This document shows, piece after piece, positions 49,001 to 58,992 of a DNA stretch of 64,000 nucleotides (its first letter is position 1; the number at the start of each line of letters is the position of its first letter). The notes under the pieces were generated by a model, which had not been told where the DNA came from, did no database searches, and worked only from the letters and a program-made list of their open reading frames with translations. The position numbers and the translations under genes are program-made. Source of the stretch: Gibbula magus (taxonomy: Eukaryota; Mollusca; Gastropoda; Trochida; Trochidae); assembly GCA_936450465.1 (NCBI GenBank), contig OW388291.1, positions 33,518,656 to 33,582,655 of the forward strand, given 5' to 3'.

Positions 49001-50847
49001 GTCAGTTTGTGGTGTGGTCACTGTGGCAAGAGCCTTCAACTGTTCCCTACAAACAATTTAAAATCTCAGGATGAGAGTGCATCAAACGGGAACAGTTGCA
49101 GAACGCCCGCGGCCAGGAGCGTCACATGTGACGTCATTCCGGGAAGATGCAGCAATACGTTTACGTCATCTTCGCAACTGATTCGTAACTGCAACTTTCA
49201 CAAGTTAAGTAGGGAGATGTTTGGTGGAAGGATAACCCCACAACCAGTCAGAAATCGCTTGCGTGTCGCTTGACTTCGCACACGGAGACCCTATATAGGA
49301 CCTATTACATCTCTTAATCGCCGTCTTGCGTGGCTCACAATTTAAGGCACTTAAAAAGTTAACCCAACGACAGTGGAATTCCATTGTAAAAACAAAGGAA
49401 TTCCACCTTGAGATTTGCTGACGGCAGGGCCCGTGTGTACCGCAGACAAGATGAACGCCACGCTCAAGTTTGCGTACGTGAAATTGACCGATTTGGTGGC
49501 GGCAGCGTCATGGTTTGGGGGCCTTTCTGTGCAAACGGTCGTTCTCCACTGGGTGTTGTTCAAGGAAACTTAAATGCTGTCCAGTACAGGGATCAGATTT
49601 TGCAACCTGTTCTCCTTCCGTCCATGCAGAGACACGGCCCTTGACTAACGTTTCAGCAAGACAACGTTGGATCAAATACAGCAGTTCTGACGCAGAATTT
49701 TCTCACAAATGCTGTTGTGACCGTGGCACCTTTTTCAATGAATAATTCCTAATTCAATCAAATTGACATGCAAAAAAAGAAAAGTCGAGCTCCGTCACTG
49801 TCTTGGCATTGTGGATCGTCCTCCACATCGCAGCAAAGAGGAGAAGAAAGATGTAACCAGATACAGAGACAAAGAAAGGAAGGAAGAGTTAAAGTTTGAA
49901 AACAAAATGTGTTGGGCGCCTCTGTGTGTGAAGAGGATGCCAATAAGTGCAATAGTTTTGGTCAATGAGCGAACATATTTCCCGTGCGTTCATTGAACCT
50001 AGTTGTTCTGTTAATGGACATTAGCTAATGGGATGATTTAATCGTTTACGACTAACAAATTATTTGCTTTTCGGTCCGTATCGGTTTCTGCCACGCTTGA
50101 CTTCACACATGTCACGAAGAACCGGGTTGGTTCTAGGAAAACGGGGAATGGTACAGACTAATTGTGGTTGACAATGCATGAAGTGAGGATGAACATGATT
50201 CCTTCGAAGACTATTCTTAAATATAAATTCTTCAATTTTCAGAATCTAGAGCATTACATATTTATCATTTTTTTCGATAACATTGGCTAAATTGTAAATA
50301 AAATACTATTCTGGTGATACTGTTTGTGAGGCAATCCTATTACCATAGCAATTCAACCATAAGGAATATGATGACAATACGTTGTGGATTAATTGTTTGG
50401 TTATTGCAGGTGTGTGCTTCAATGCCTTACGACGACTCCAATCTCAAGCGGATGATCCGGGACCAGACGGAGAAGAAGGTGGGCTTCTCTAAGTCCAAAA
50501 AGCTCTCACCGGAGTGCAAGGACCTAATTCACAGAATTCTGGAAGTGAATGTGAAGAAACGTACAAGCTTGTCCGATATGCTTGACCATATGTGGTTGAG
50601 GGGGGTCTCAGAAGGAGCTGGAGGAACGCCTACTTATGGTCACCCCCCGAGCAACGAAGCTGCCAGATCTGGCGATGAAAAGTCACGTATGCCTCTTCTT
50701 ACCGACCTTCACCTTAGACCGGAAGAGAGATCGGATGGAAATAAGACGAAAACCGGAAAGAGTGAGCTGCCGGAAAAGATAGAGCACCCGGAAAAAATTG
50801 CGCCTCAGGAAACAGTGGCGCCCCAACTCAATGAAGCAAAGGCGTAA
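40069..50847 (+). CDS. Testis-specific serine/threonine kinase, TSSK1/2-like, 4 exons, 358 aa
   Basis: Exons: 40069-40350, 47270-47418, 48255-48462, 50410-50847; GT-AG borders and phases join to 358 codons plus TAA. Domains: Gly loop GEGSYAKV (29-36), K51 in VAIK, Glu70, HRDLKCEN (D145, N150), DFG 163-165, activation loop [14 protein letters not shown] (T178 aligns with the TSSK activating threonine), [14 protein letters not shown] and [12 protein letters not shown], typical of TSSK1/2. The HRD arginine codon is split between exons 2 and 3. The C-tail repeats PEKI/APQ motifs and is probably disordered. Introns 1 and 3 contain MITEs, SINEs and a Tc1 relic. It shares a promoter with the TSSK4-like gene; the expected role is spermatid differentiation. 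Confidence 0.9.
40417..40520. repeat. AAT microsatellite followed by a dispersed repeat
   Basis: An AAT run (40424-40446) leads into GTGCATATTTATAAAGCGCA, a phrase that also follows the AATAATAAT run at 46965-47190. This is a common structure of invertebrate dispersed repeats. Confidence 0.6.
40956..41428. mobile_element. TTAA MITE, 'AGGTACATCCATTGTGT' family, best copy (473 bp)
   Basis: Ends AGGTACATCCACTGTGT and ACACAATGGATGTACCT are inverted with one mismatch, flanked by TTAA at 40952-40955 and 41429-41432. It lies in intron 1 of the plus-strand TSSK gene. No coding capacity. Confidence 0.85.
41819..42123 (-). mobile_element. tRNA-derived SINE, near full length
   Basis: The minus strand starts GGGGCGGGATAGCCAAGTGG with B box GGGTTCGAATCCCG about 35 bases on, then a body matching 25404-25715 and the tail with GCGTTAAACCCC. 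The head looks like a tRNA gene but lacks an intact cloverleaf 3' half and is joined to the SINE body, so it is not called as a tRNA. Confidence 0.85.
42675..42704. repeat. Solo terminal end of the AGGTACATCC MITE
   Basis: TAAAGGTACATCCATTGTGT followed by TGTT is identical to the minus-strand end of the copy at 40956-41428, including the adjacent TTAA (42676-42679). The rest of the MITE is absent; the sequence goes straight into the coding fragment that follows. Confidence 0.7.
42702..43379 (+). pseudogene. Fragment of a FEN1/XPG-like (PIN-fold) repeat-encoded protein, C-terminal part
   Basis: An open frame runs to TAG at 43377; a formal ATG at 42642 exists only because the frame reads through the MITE end. 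The true family part starts near [15 protein letters not shown]. '[29 protein letters not shown]' positions resemble the GCDY...G.GK helix-hairpin-helix region of FEN1-type nucleases; such proteins are multicopy in cnidarians and molluscs and are probably of mobile origin. It ends with an Asp/Ser-rich acidic tail. The N-terminal catalytic part is missing and it sits in a TSSK intron on the same strand, so it is a relic without stops, or a recent fragment. Confidence 0.5.
43408..43761. repeat. Inverted repeat, 22-bp arms, about 310-bp spacer
   Basis: AAGAGTAAACATCAGATGGG continuing to TT (43408-43429) is an exact complement of 43740-43761. It starts 29 bases after the stop of the coding fragment above, so the arms may mark the 3' end of that mobile unit or a separate MITE. 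Confidence 0.6.
43968..44420. mobile_element. TTAA MITE, AGGTACATCC family, copy 3 (diverged)
   Basis: Left end AGATGCATCAATGGTGTTTC after TTAA (43964-43967); right end near ACACAATGGATGAACCAC without a clean TTAA. The interior shares CATTGTCCGGTTTTCGATCA with the 40956 copy. Confidence 0.7.
45164..45636. mobile_element. TTAA MITE, AGGTACATCC family, copy 4 (inverted)
   Basis: It reads in the opposite direction to 40956-41428: ATTGGGGTCACAT at the left, TGATCGAAAACCGGACAATG inside, and AACACAATGGATGCACCT next to TTAA (45637-45640) at the right. The left terminal repeat is missing. Confidence 0.7.
46527..46590. repeat. TTAA-type element end, second copy of the 22206 family
   Basis: TTAAAGGGGAAGTTATAT followed by CACCGATCTATCGGCAGCAT, as at 22206-22275. 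No opposite end found nearby. Confidence 0.5.
46965..47190. repeat. AAT-led dispersed repeat upstream of TSSK exon 2
   Basis: Starts with AATAATAATACAATAATAAT then GTGGATACTTATATCGCACA and a moderately GC-rich body with TACCCGGATGG and GTACTTCCCGTGTTCAGG. It ends about 80 bases before exon 2 and therefore sits close to the branch-point region. Confidence 0.45.
48553..48665. repeat. Imperfect hairpin
   Basis: GCGAAACAGAGATGAAAGGG and the opposing GTCGTTTCATCTCTGCTGCG pair around CCACAACGTAGTAC. It begins about 90 bases after exon 3 of the TSSK gene. Confidence 0.65.
48945..49745 (+). pseudogene. Tc1/mariner-type transposase pseudogene
   Basis: Conceptual translation begins [19 protein letters not shown] (HTH start of Tc1-like transposases). 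Later it contains '[20 protein letters not shown]', '[13 protein letters not shown]', '[20 protein letters not shown]' and FQQDN, the DDE-region motifs. Several stops and frameshifts break it and the last catalytic part is lost, so it is dead. It lies in intron 3 of the TSSK gene, on the same strand. Confidence 0.85.
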
Positions 50848-51599
50848 TGGGAGGATAGGGGTTTGGGATGCGTAAGAAATTATTTGTAAAGGGATTTTTG
50901 AATGGTTTGTGTGGTTCTGAGTCAGTGTGATTTGATATTATGGTATAGTTTTCTTTTAGTGTCATGTTATAATCTTAAATATGGGCAAACTGTGATTTGT
51001 GAAAAGTGGCGAATATGTAATTTGGCGATTGATTTAAACAGATTACATGATAATTCAACACTATTTAATCAAATGTATATTGTGTGTTAGTCACTCATAT
51101 CGTAAGAATACATAAATAAGTCCATGACAAACTTTCATGTTCTGACCTGTTGATCCAAAATGAGTTTGGATTAATTTCGGTCTTCGCAAGAAATGATTTT
51201 GGTTCCTTATAAAGAGATTGTATATTCGATGATAAAGTTTTTGGATAATTGTAAACTGATAACACAGTTATTCAAAACATTTGAGTAAAATTTGATTGTG
51301 TATTTGACATTGAGAGGATACATAATCCCATGCAACTGTTTTCTGTCGATTAGATCATGTTTTAACTGAGATTCAAGATAAAATTTTGGAATGGTTTGGT
51401 TCCACCTATACAACATTTATCGAGAAATTCAATCTGCGATATATAGACTTGCATAACTTATAATTATTGTCATCTGGAATTAGCAGGGAATTTAATTATT
51501 TTGGGATCATGAAATTGTTCGTAGCCATTATGACTGGCTTGTCAATCTGATATAAACAATTTTGTTTTTGTTTGAAAATGAGGTCAGTGATATACAATC

Positions 51600-51605
51600 A
51601 ATAAA
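51600..51605 (+). terminator. Possible poly(A) signal of the plus-strand TSSK gene
   Basis: AATAAA about 750 bases after the stop codon, in AT-rich sequence. It is a plausible site, but transcript data are lacking. Confidence 0.35.
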
Positions 51606-51836
51606 ACAAGTACATGTCTATCTGTTTTATATCTTTTTCAAGACGTAGTATATGTTCTGAACGGGAAATACTCACTCTTTGTTGCAAACAACTAAGATAA
51701 ACATAATTCATCTACCTGCCAATATTAATCTAGTTCTCGAAAACAAACACGTATGTTATTTTACTCTGCACCTACTCTGAAACTCCTCTTCTCTAGGAGT
51801 GATATCTGAGCTCATACAGCTGCACAACTTCCATCG

Positions 51837-52040
51837 CAATTCATAAGTCGCGCCAGTTCCAATCATTGTTTATTTTAAGCCTTGCTGTATTTCCTTAATT
51901 GGTTTGTGCTAGCATAACGGTGTGGTGCAACCGAACTCCACAGTACGCTCCACTACGCTAGTAAAGAAATGTTAAGGAAATACAGCAAGGCTTAAACTAG
52001 CCAGTAATGGAAACTAGCGCGAATTATGGCTTACGAGGAA
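51837..52040. mobile_element. Foldback element with 25-bp perfect arms
   Basis: 51874-51898 and 51972-51996 (AAGCCTTGCTGTATTTCC core) are exact complements. Weaker outer pairing involves GTCGCGCCAGTTCC and GGAAACTAGCGCG. The loop contains GCTAGCATAACGGTG and CACTACGCTAG. Same family as 52690-52870 and 8225-8345. Confidence 0.75.
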
Positions 52041-52117
52041 GTTGACCGCCACAAGGCGCATTGGTATACATAGAAAGGCAGCACCAAGTGGGCGAACAAA
52101 TGTCAACATTAACCCTT

Positions 52118-52568
52118 TACTTTTGACGTCATCCTCTCTTACCAAGGGTTGTATATATGCTCCGTTACTCTCCACTATATCACCCCTGGGTCACTCCATC
52201 GGAGAAATATGTAATCATATTACTCGCCCTTGGCCGGTGTGAGCCAATCAAACTGCACCGCAGCTTGGACCTGCGAGCCAATAACAATTCATAAGACTTT
52301 GTTTCAAAGCACGAACCTCCTGGGCGCGTTCATTGTGTTAGACATCCGTCCATATTATCTCCCTTGACCATTTCCGTATTATCCTATCGAGCATTTTCAT
52401 TGGTTACCGATTTCGTCACGTAATTTGAATACAGCTTTCTCTAATGGAATGTCCCAGGGGTGATATACCGGAGAGTAACGGAGCATATATATAAAACCCT
52501 GGGTAACCGATATAGCGGAGAGTAACGGAGTATAAAACACTGGGTAACCGAGGATGCTTTGACGTAGG
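52118..52568. mobile_element. Inverted-repeat element with an internal tandem duplication of one arm
   Basis: Arms 52148-52190 and 52453-52499 pair (ATATATGCTCCGTTACTCTC against GAGAGTAACGGAGCATATAT; CACCCCTGGG against CCCAGGGGTG). The right arm is partly duplicated: GGGTAACCGATATAGCGGAG and a second GGGTAACCGAGGATG. Outer ends TTGACGTCATCCTC and GAGGATGCTTTGACGTA also pair loosely. Confidence 0.65.
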
Positions 52569-52689
52569 CACCGATTCTTTATTTAATATCTCTCAGCCGG
52601 ATTATTCCGGTGTGTTCATGACAGGCTAACTAGCTGGGGAGGATAATGAGTAATAGAAACGACAACCAAACGCAATGAATGAAACTCAA

Positions 52690-52870
52690 ATCCCTCGCTT
52701 GTTTCCATATAACTGGCTTCATTTCCTTAACTGTTCTATGCTGGCGTAGCGGGTGCTGATTGTGATCTTCATGCGTCCTGCTACGCTAGAGAGGAAAAGT
52801 TATGGAAATGTGGCAATGATTTAAATTTGCCAGTGATCAAAACTGGCGCGAGTTTTGATTTGCGAGGGAA
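52690..52870. repeat. Degenerate foldback, same family as 51837-52040
   Basis: GGCTTCATTTCCTTAACTGT opposes AAGTTATGGAAATGTGGC, with GCTGGCGTAGCGG and CCTGCTACGCTAG inside and TGGCGCGAGTTTTGATTTGC at the right edge. Confidence 0.55.
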
Positions 52871-55800
52871 GATAAATCAAACCCGACACAGATGCGCATA
52901 TATGGGTTAGTTACAAAAGATCACACAGTTACAATCAGTGCATTCTATGCTCGGCTGAATGAGGATTCAAACCAACTCCTTACGTCGCAAACAACCGCAT
53001 TTCCAATAACGTTTAAAGTATTTCTTATTTCGGTATCTTTATCAATCACAAATCATAAATTCGTCAACAAGTTATCATGATGACATCTTCACTCATAAAG
53101 GATATCTGATAACTTCAACCTTTACAAACCTGTTCTGATATTTCGTTTCAAGGTTATTATTTCTCGATTACGACAAGTTCTTTATAACGGTACGCGACCC
53201 TTGTAATTCTCCTTAGGGGGTTGTGTAGGAGTGCTGGGTCAGACATTCCTTTGAACGGGAATGATTAATGTGATCTTCATAAATATCATAATTCATATCA
53301 ATATCAAACGTAAAAATTCCGCCCTATTACAAAATAACATTAGGCCTACTGAACAATGTTCACTACAATATTGGCATTTCGTTGTAATTCACAGTTTGAA
53401 TCAAGTGACTTGATCTTCAATAAAAAAAAATAATTAACTCTTAAATATTAGTTTATGTATTTGACAGTCAGAGACGAAAAAACGTAATGCCTTACTTTGA
53501 TTGTTTCCAATATCAGCATTCAATTGTGTTAATTACTTAGGATTATTATCAACCACATAAAGATGCTCTAAAGTACTTAAATAGAGCGCCGTGTCATCTC
53601 TGTGAAAAGGGGGCGCGATTTTATGTTCCTTGCCAGCGACATATCGTTTCATTGGGACCACTTTCTTTCACTGACAGAAATATAAATTGTAACTGAAAGA
53701 GAACTATTATATTAACTCAAGCCAATGATGTCACCCGTGTTAATGATGATTAAGAAAACACGATTTATATTGGACATTTTATTATGATATGTACCATTAA
53801 ATTCCTTATCACGACCAGCTGACTTTATGCCCGGGGCAGATATGAAGAAATAAAATAAAATAGGAAGGTAGTTCCTTTAAGGTTAAATGAACATTTCGCC
53901 GCAATTAATGAAAAAAACCTTCATTGAAATTACAGCGGTCCCACGAGATATCGCTTAAAACACAATTAATGGCGACTCGCCTTGCTAGGATTATCGTTCG
54001 AGGCCGGCGAATAACTCAAATCAAGCCAACAATAGCCAGCCGTCAAATCCATTCAAATTGCCGCAGCAAACATAACAGTTAATTTTTGTCTAAAAATTCT
54101 TGTGTTAATCACTTTTCCCGTGGGGATAACTCATTTTGTGAATCACAGACTATTGAGAAAGGATCAAAGACCATGTCTCTCCGTCCGAGCGTTGCTTGCA
54201 AAAAATCTTAATGAAACAGACAACACTAATTGCCAGGGGCTACGCCACTTTCGCTTAGCCGGAATCCGGGGGGTCAGAGGTCAGCGTGAAATTGACAGCC
54301 TGAGATTGGCCCGCATCGCTGTGATCTAAGATATTGACCCGTTCCATTGTAAGACCAATTCCCCTGTGAATGGAAAACTGTCAATTTATCTGATAATATT
54401 TCATCTTTCTCATGCTGAAGAAGGCGACCATCTCGACTTGGGCTCTTAGGCTGTTTGATCCAATTTTTTGCAATTATCCCGGAAACCACGTGATCGCCTT
54501 GTTCGTCCGACCCCCTGCGACATGAGATTCTCGCCCTGGCTGCGAGATGATGGCGAGACTTGAGAGAGGTGAAAACAGAGCCTTGTTATGAAATCGGCTC
54601 GGGACCTCCGGCTTAATCAAGGCGTTGGAGTTGGTAATTTATGAGATTTTCTCAGGCTCTATCTATACCTCGTTCTAGCATGCTGCAAGATCACTTTTAA
54701 TGAATTGTTTCGCACGCGTGTGCTGTCCCGATAGAGCGATGCTTCGTCTCCAAAGGTTCATTTTCATGCAAAGAAACATTTTTAATCGGGGACCCCAATA
54801 CTTAGATTACCCAGTGAAACTTTAATAAATTTGAGTTTCAAAAATTTGAGATACTGATTTGCATATCTTAACAAAGACGTTCTTATAATTAAAAAGTTCG
54901 GTTTAATCTTTTATTTTGAAGACCTTTTAGCATTAAATCTAATAAGGCTCTTTTGGGTTTTCTTTGTTCGTGATATCACAACAATAAAAGTTAAAAGTTA
55001 ATATGATTTCCATTCTGTCGAAATTATATATATGAATAACTTTATATTGTCAAATTTCAATAATTGAGAAATATATGATAAATAATAACTTCAAAAGTAG
55101 ATGACTGTAATTGCTTAAAATCCTTTAGATTTTACGGACGTTTCCATCACATCAACACAACTTTGAAGTTGCAGAAGTTCTGTTAGTTTCCTATTGAGGT
55201 GGCCTATACAGAGTCACATAATACTCCTGATCACAATTTCGAGATATATATTTAACAACTTCATTCTAAAAGTTAATTGCTGTTACAATTTATGTAATGC
55301 TGTTAGATTTTACGAGCGCTTCACATACGTGAAAATCGCCTTATGTCAAACAGATTTACAATCGCGCATATACATAACCGTATTCTAACTTCTAAGTACA
55401 GTAAGTAGGATATTTTATTTCGGGAAAATAGTGTCAGAACTGTTTATAAATGGGAGTAAAGCTTTTGGATGGACGAACGTTTCAGAACGGATTTTCGCGG
55501 GGAGAGGATGTGCACATACCATGACCACCTGCTAAGACATTTCAGACATATATTTTTGTAGTTTGACAATGCACTGTCACACAATACAACGTGATAGATG
55601 ATGTTGCCGTACTAAAGATACTCACAATCAACTTAAAATTAGTATTTCGAGAAATAGCTATCATCAAACGTAACCAATCCTTTCAGAAAGAGATCTTCAT
55701 CATTTGTTTCAGGTTGTTTCCGGTGAAACCTTCCGATTGGAAATATCTTAAAGGCCGGAGAAAGTCAGCGTAAATCAGACGGCCAACTCCAGACACAACA

Positions 55801-57746
55801 CAGACAGTATCGCGTGCTGTCGCCGACTAATTATCCGACGCGATTTAAAATTATCGAAAAGAAGAAAAAAATGTCTCAAATGTTGAGCGCTATTTGACGA
55901 TTCTGCTTTACACAGCGCGTAACAGAACCGCCGTTTTCGCTTTGCGGGGGGTGGCACGTGCGTCAGCTAATCAATCTCCAAGGCAGGAGAGTTTCGAGCG
56001 GATATTCGAGATCTGTATTATCAGCTGGATAGCATGCTGGTCTGGCAGTCTCAGTGGGAACAATTTTCTCAGTTTTCAGAAGCCGGTTTTGCCATGGTAA
56101 CCTGTCGATCCTCAAATATCTTGTCCATTTTGTGTCTTGTAATCTTCAGATTTCTTTGTGGAGTGATGTATTTCAATATTTTTTATAATTAATTGTATTT
56201 GTGATGTTTTGGGTTTTACATTGCAAGGAAGGAGATTATTATTTCAAGATGTACGACTCCTTTTTAATTCATTACGTTTTACACCTGATGAAAGTTAAAA
56301 TGGCCTCTATAGTTACTTCTTGTAGTCAGACCGCTCAGTCTCTTCGTAATGTCCAAAACTGGCTCCCACAGTCGCTTGTGCGAGACCATACAATATCTAC
56401 AAACGATATCTGGATCGTGTAACACGATTCTGGATGATTGATAAATGAAATCTAACCCTCTTACCTCTAATATAAGGAACACTCCTGACACCGAGGGGTA
56501 GGCCTACCCTCCATTTACTAACGTTGTTTCCCCTTAAAATAGACATTTCATTATCAAAGTTATAATTCAGTAAAAAGCCCTCTTCAAAAGATTCTAATAT
56601 CAATTTCTCTTGTCTTTGGAATTGAGTATCTTTAATTCATTTAATTTTATGTCCAATGTGATATGACATTCCACTCGCCATTGTATTGCAGAACTTAATT
56701 GGTGATTTGATCGTGATTTCGAATTCCGTTTTCTACATAGCTACATGTAAAAATGTCATAAAACATTCTTCACAATTCCCCTAAAAACGTTTCATTTGAT
56801 GTACTGTTATGTTCATTGAGGATTATCTCCCCCAGCTAGCGATTGTGTTCTTTCAATTCGCGCGCTGAACCGAAGTAAAACATCCTCAATAAAACAGACT
56901 TTACAACTCGCCTTGTCACCAGTCCATGTTTTATAGTTCATTGTGTTTTTTGTTCAACACTAATTTGATCTTTGGCAAAGTATACGAATAACGGAATCCG
57001 CAGACACAAACGGAGACCGCGTTTTATATGAGGACCTTTGCATAATTATTAGATCATTAAAACTTTTAACGTCTAAATTGCGGAACTGTAGTAATTTTAT
57101 TTTAGTCTAAGCCCATTAAACTGAACTATCAGATAAAACATATTAAATTGTTTGACTGTTTTAAAATGAGTCTTCACTGTTTGTGAGTTTGAGTGCCTGA
57201 GATGAACTAAACATATAATATACGACGTTTTAACAAACCATGGATGGAATTTATGGGGACTATAACAACACATTATGAAGTCATTAAGTAGTTTTTCCAT
57301 TGAACATGCGGAAATAATTTTGACTTTTACAACTAAAACCTGTTTCAATGTATTACAATTGTTAAGTTATAGTCCTCTTAGCTCATTTGATGAGTGTTTA
57401 ATAATGCTTTACAGTGAAACAAAACTTTCCAAAACAAATAGTGTGAATGCACTGCATTGCTGTTACTATTTTATTGGGGCGTCTAATCGATTTACGACTA
57501 AAACTGGGACAAAAGTAATAACATTTAATCTAAAATAGTTATTTGAGCCAACAAAAAGGAAATGTTGAATTACCTTATATCGGTGTAAGATCATTAGGAA
57601 GATTTTAATTTTAATTCACCATCCACAACTAATTAGGGAGTGTTTTAACGGAAAGGAAGGTATGCCTATTAGGAAATATATTAGTTTATTGTATAAAGAA
57701 CTAGTGTGGTTTTAATTTACTCTATAAAAAATTGAAGATACAATGC

Positions 57747-57897
57747 AGGTGAGGTGTTGGGGTTAACGTTTTCAAGACAGACAAGAGAACTTTCATTATT
57801 CACGGCTGCTAGTATAACTCCATGGGAGAAAGCCAGCAACGCCATGGTGACTATGCATTGAAGTAAAACCTGCGAGCAACGACTGGCACTAGCGAAC
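57747..57897 (-). mobile_element. SINE fragment lacking the tRNA-like head
   Basis: It matches the body of 25404-25715: GAGGTG...TTGGGGTTAACG, CACGGCTGCTAGTAT, GGGAGAAAGCCAGCAAC and AAACCTGCGAGCAACG...ACTAGCGAAC. It stops before the head. Confidence 0.7.
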
Positions 57898-58876
57898 AAA
57901 TATAAGTGTTTGAATTGAGTGATCTACAAATGTAATACCATTAACGAAACAGATTATTTGAGAGAAAAAAGTTATAGACCACAAGTATAGATTGTAAAGC
58001 AATTTAAAAAGTTCATTCATGGACAAATTCACGGAAACATGGCTGTTGCAATTACTATAAATACCTTTGAACAATATTAAAACCACAATTTAAAAAAATG
58101 AAAAGCTATTTCAAAACTTAGACCGAGTGCATCATCATATTAATTGCTTTTGACTGATTAATTTCATGGAGTCGAAACTGTTTTGATTACTACGAAACTC
58201 TCGCTCGAGTCATAATGATACCGATTTCAAACATGGCTGAAATAGCGTTATAAATGGCATCGGGGCGGCAAGTGTTAAGTCCCCTATCCTTGTGGGTGAT
58301 TGGGCTTGACCCCTGTCCCCTCAAAAAGTGACCTCACGTCACCATCAAAGTCACCAGAGCCGGACGCACGCACCATAAAATATCGGGTCTTCACGGGCGA
58401 AATGCTCTGGCTTCTGTTTCCAAAATGCGGAAGTACCGTATTCTCAGAACATACAATGGAATGATCATAAAGTAGTCATTAATCTCATCGCTGCGCAGCA
58501 CAATTCAAATCCCACTCGAAACAATTCATCACGTTATCGCCCTGATTGCAACTAATGCGAATAATATTTTACAGAGGATATAAAATGATATCAATTATAT
58601 CCGAATGTCTTTGCTCAATGCAGAGATGCGATCGAGGGTGAGAAAATAGCGATTATCTCCCTTTGATCAGTGTGTTTTTGAGGTTTTTATTGCACGGGTT
58701 TCATCTTTGTTCGAAAAAACTTCGCGATTACCACTTGATGTTTCTGGGTGCAGATGTTGGAAATGTTCTTATCTGACATCCGTCAATCATTAAACACTGG
58801 AAGCATTGTCGATGGGTTGGTACTAACCATGCTTGTTTGTATTAACGTCAAGGGTTCGTATGTTGATAGTACTATG

Positions 58877-58992
58877 ACAATATTACCAATATCATTAAAA
58901 TCATATAGTATAATAAGTTCCTCTATGTTACACATGTGTAACATAGTGGAACTTATTATACTATCTGATTTTAATGAGATTGACAATATTAC
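58877..58992. repeat. Hairpin, about 55-bp arms with almost no loop
   Basis: The palindrome is centred on TTACACATGTGTAA; arms include TATAGTATAATAAGTTCC and GGAACTTATTATACTATC, and CAATATTACC/GACAATATTA at the edges, with few mismatches. Confidence 0.8.

Noticed and set aside
49408..49644. A separate small gene encoding [13 protein letters not shown]
   Set aside because: This is the middle of a broken Tc1-type transposase that extends on both sides with stops and frameshifts.
56201..56603. Open frames on both strands near 56.4 kb
   Set aside because: Short, overlapping on opposite strands and without recognisable motifs.
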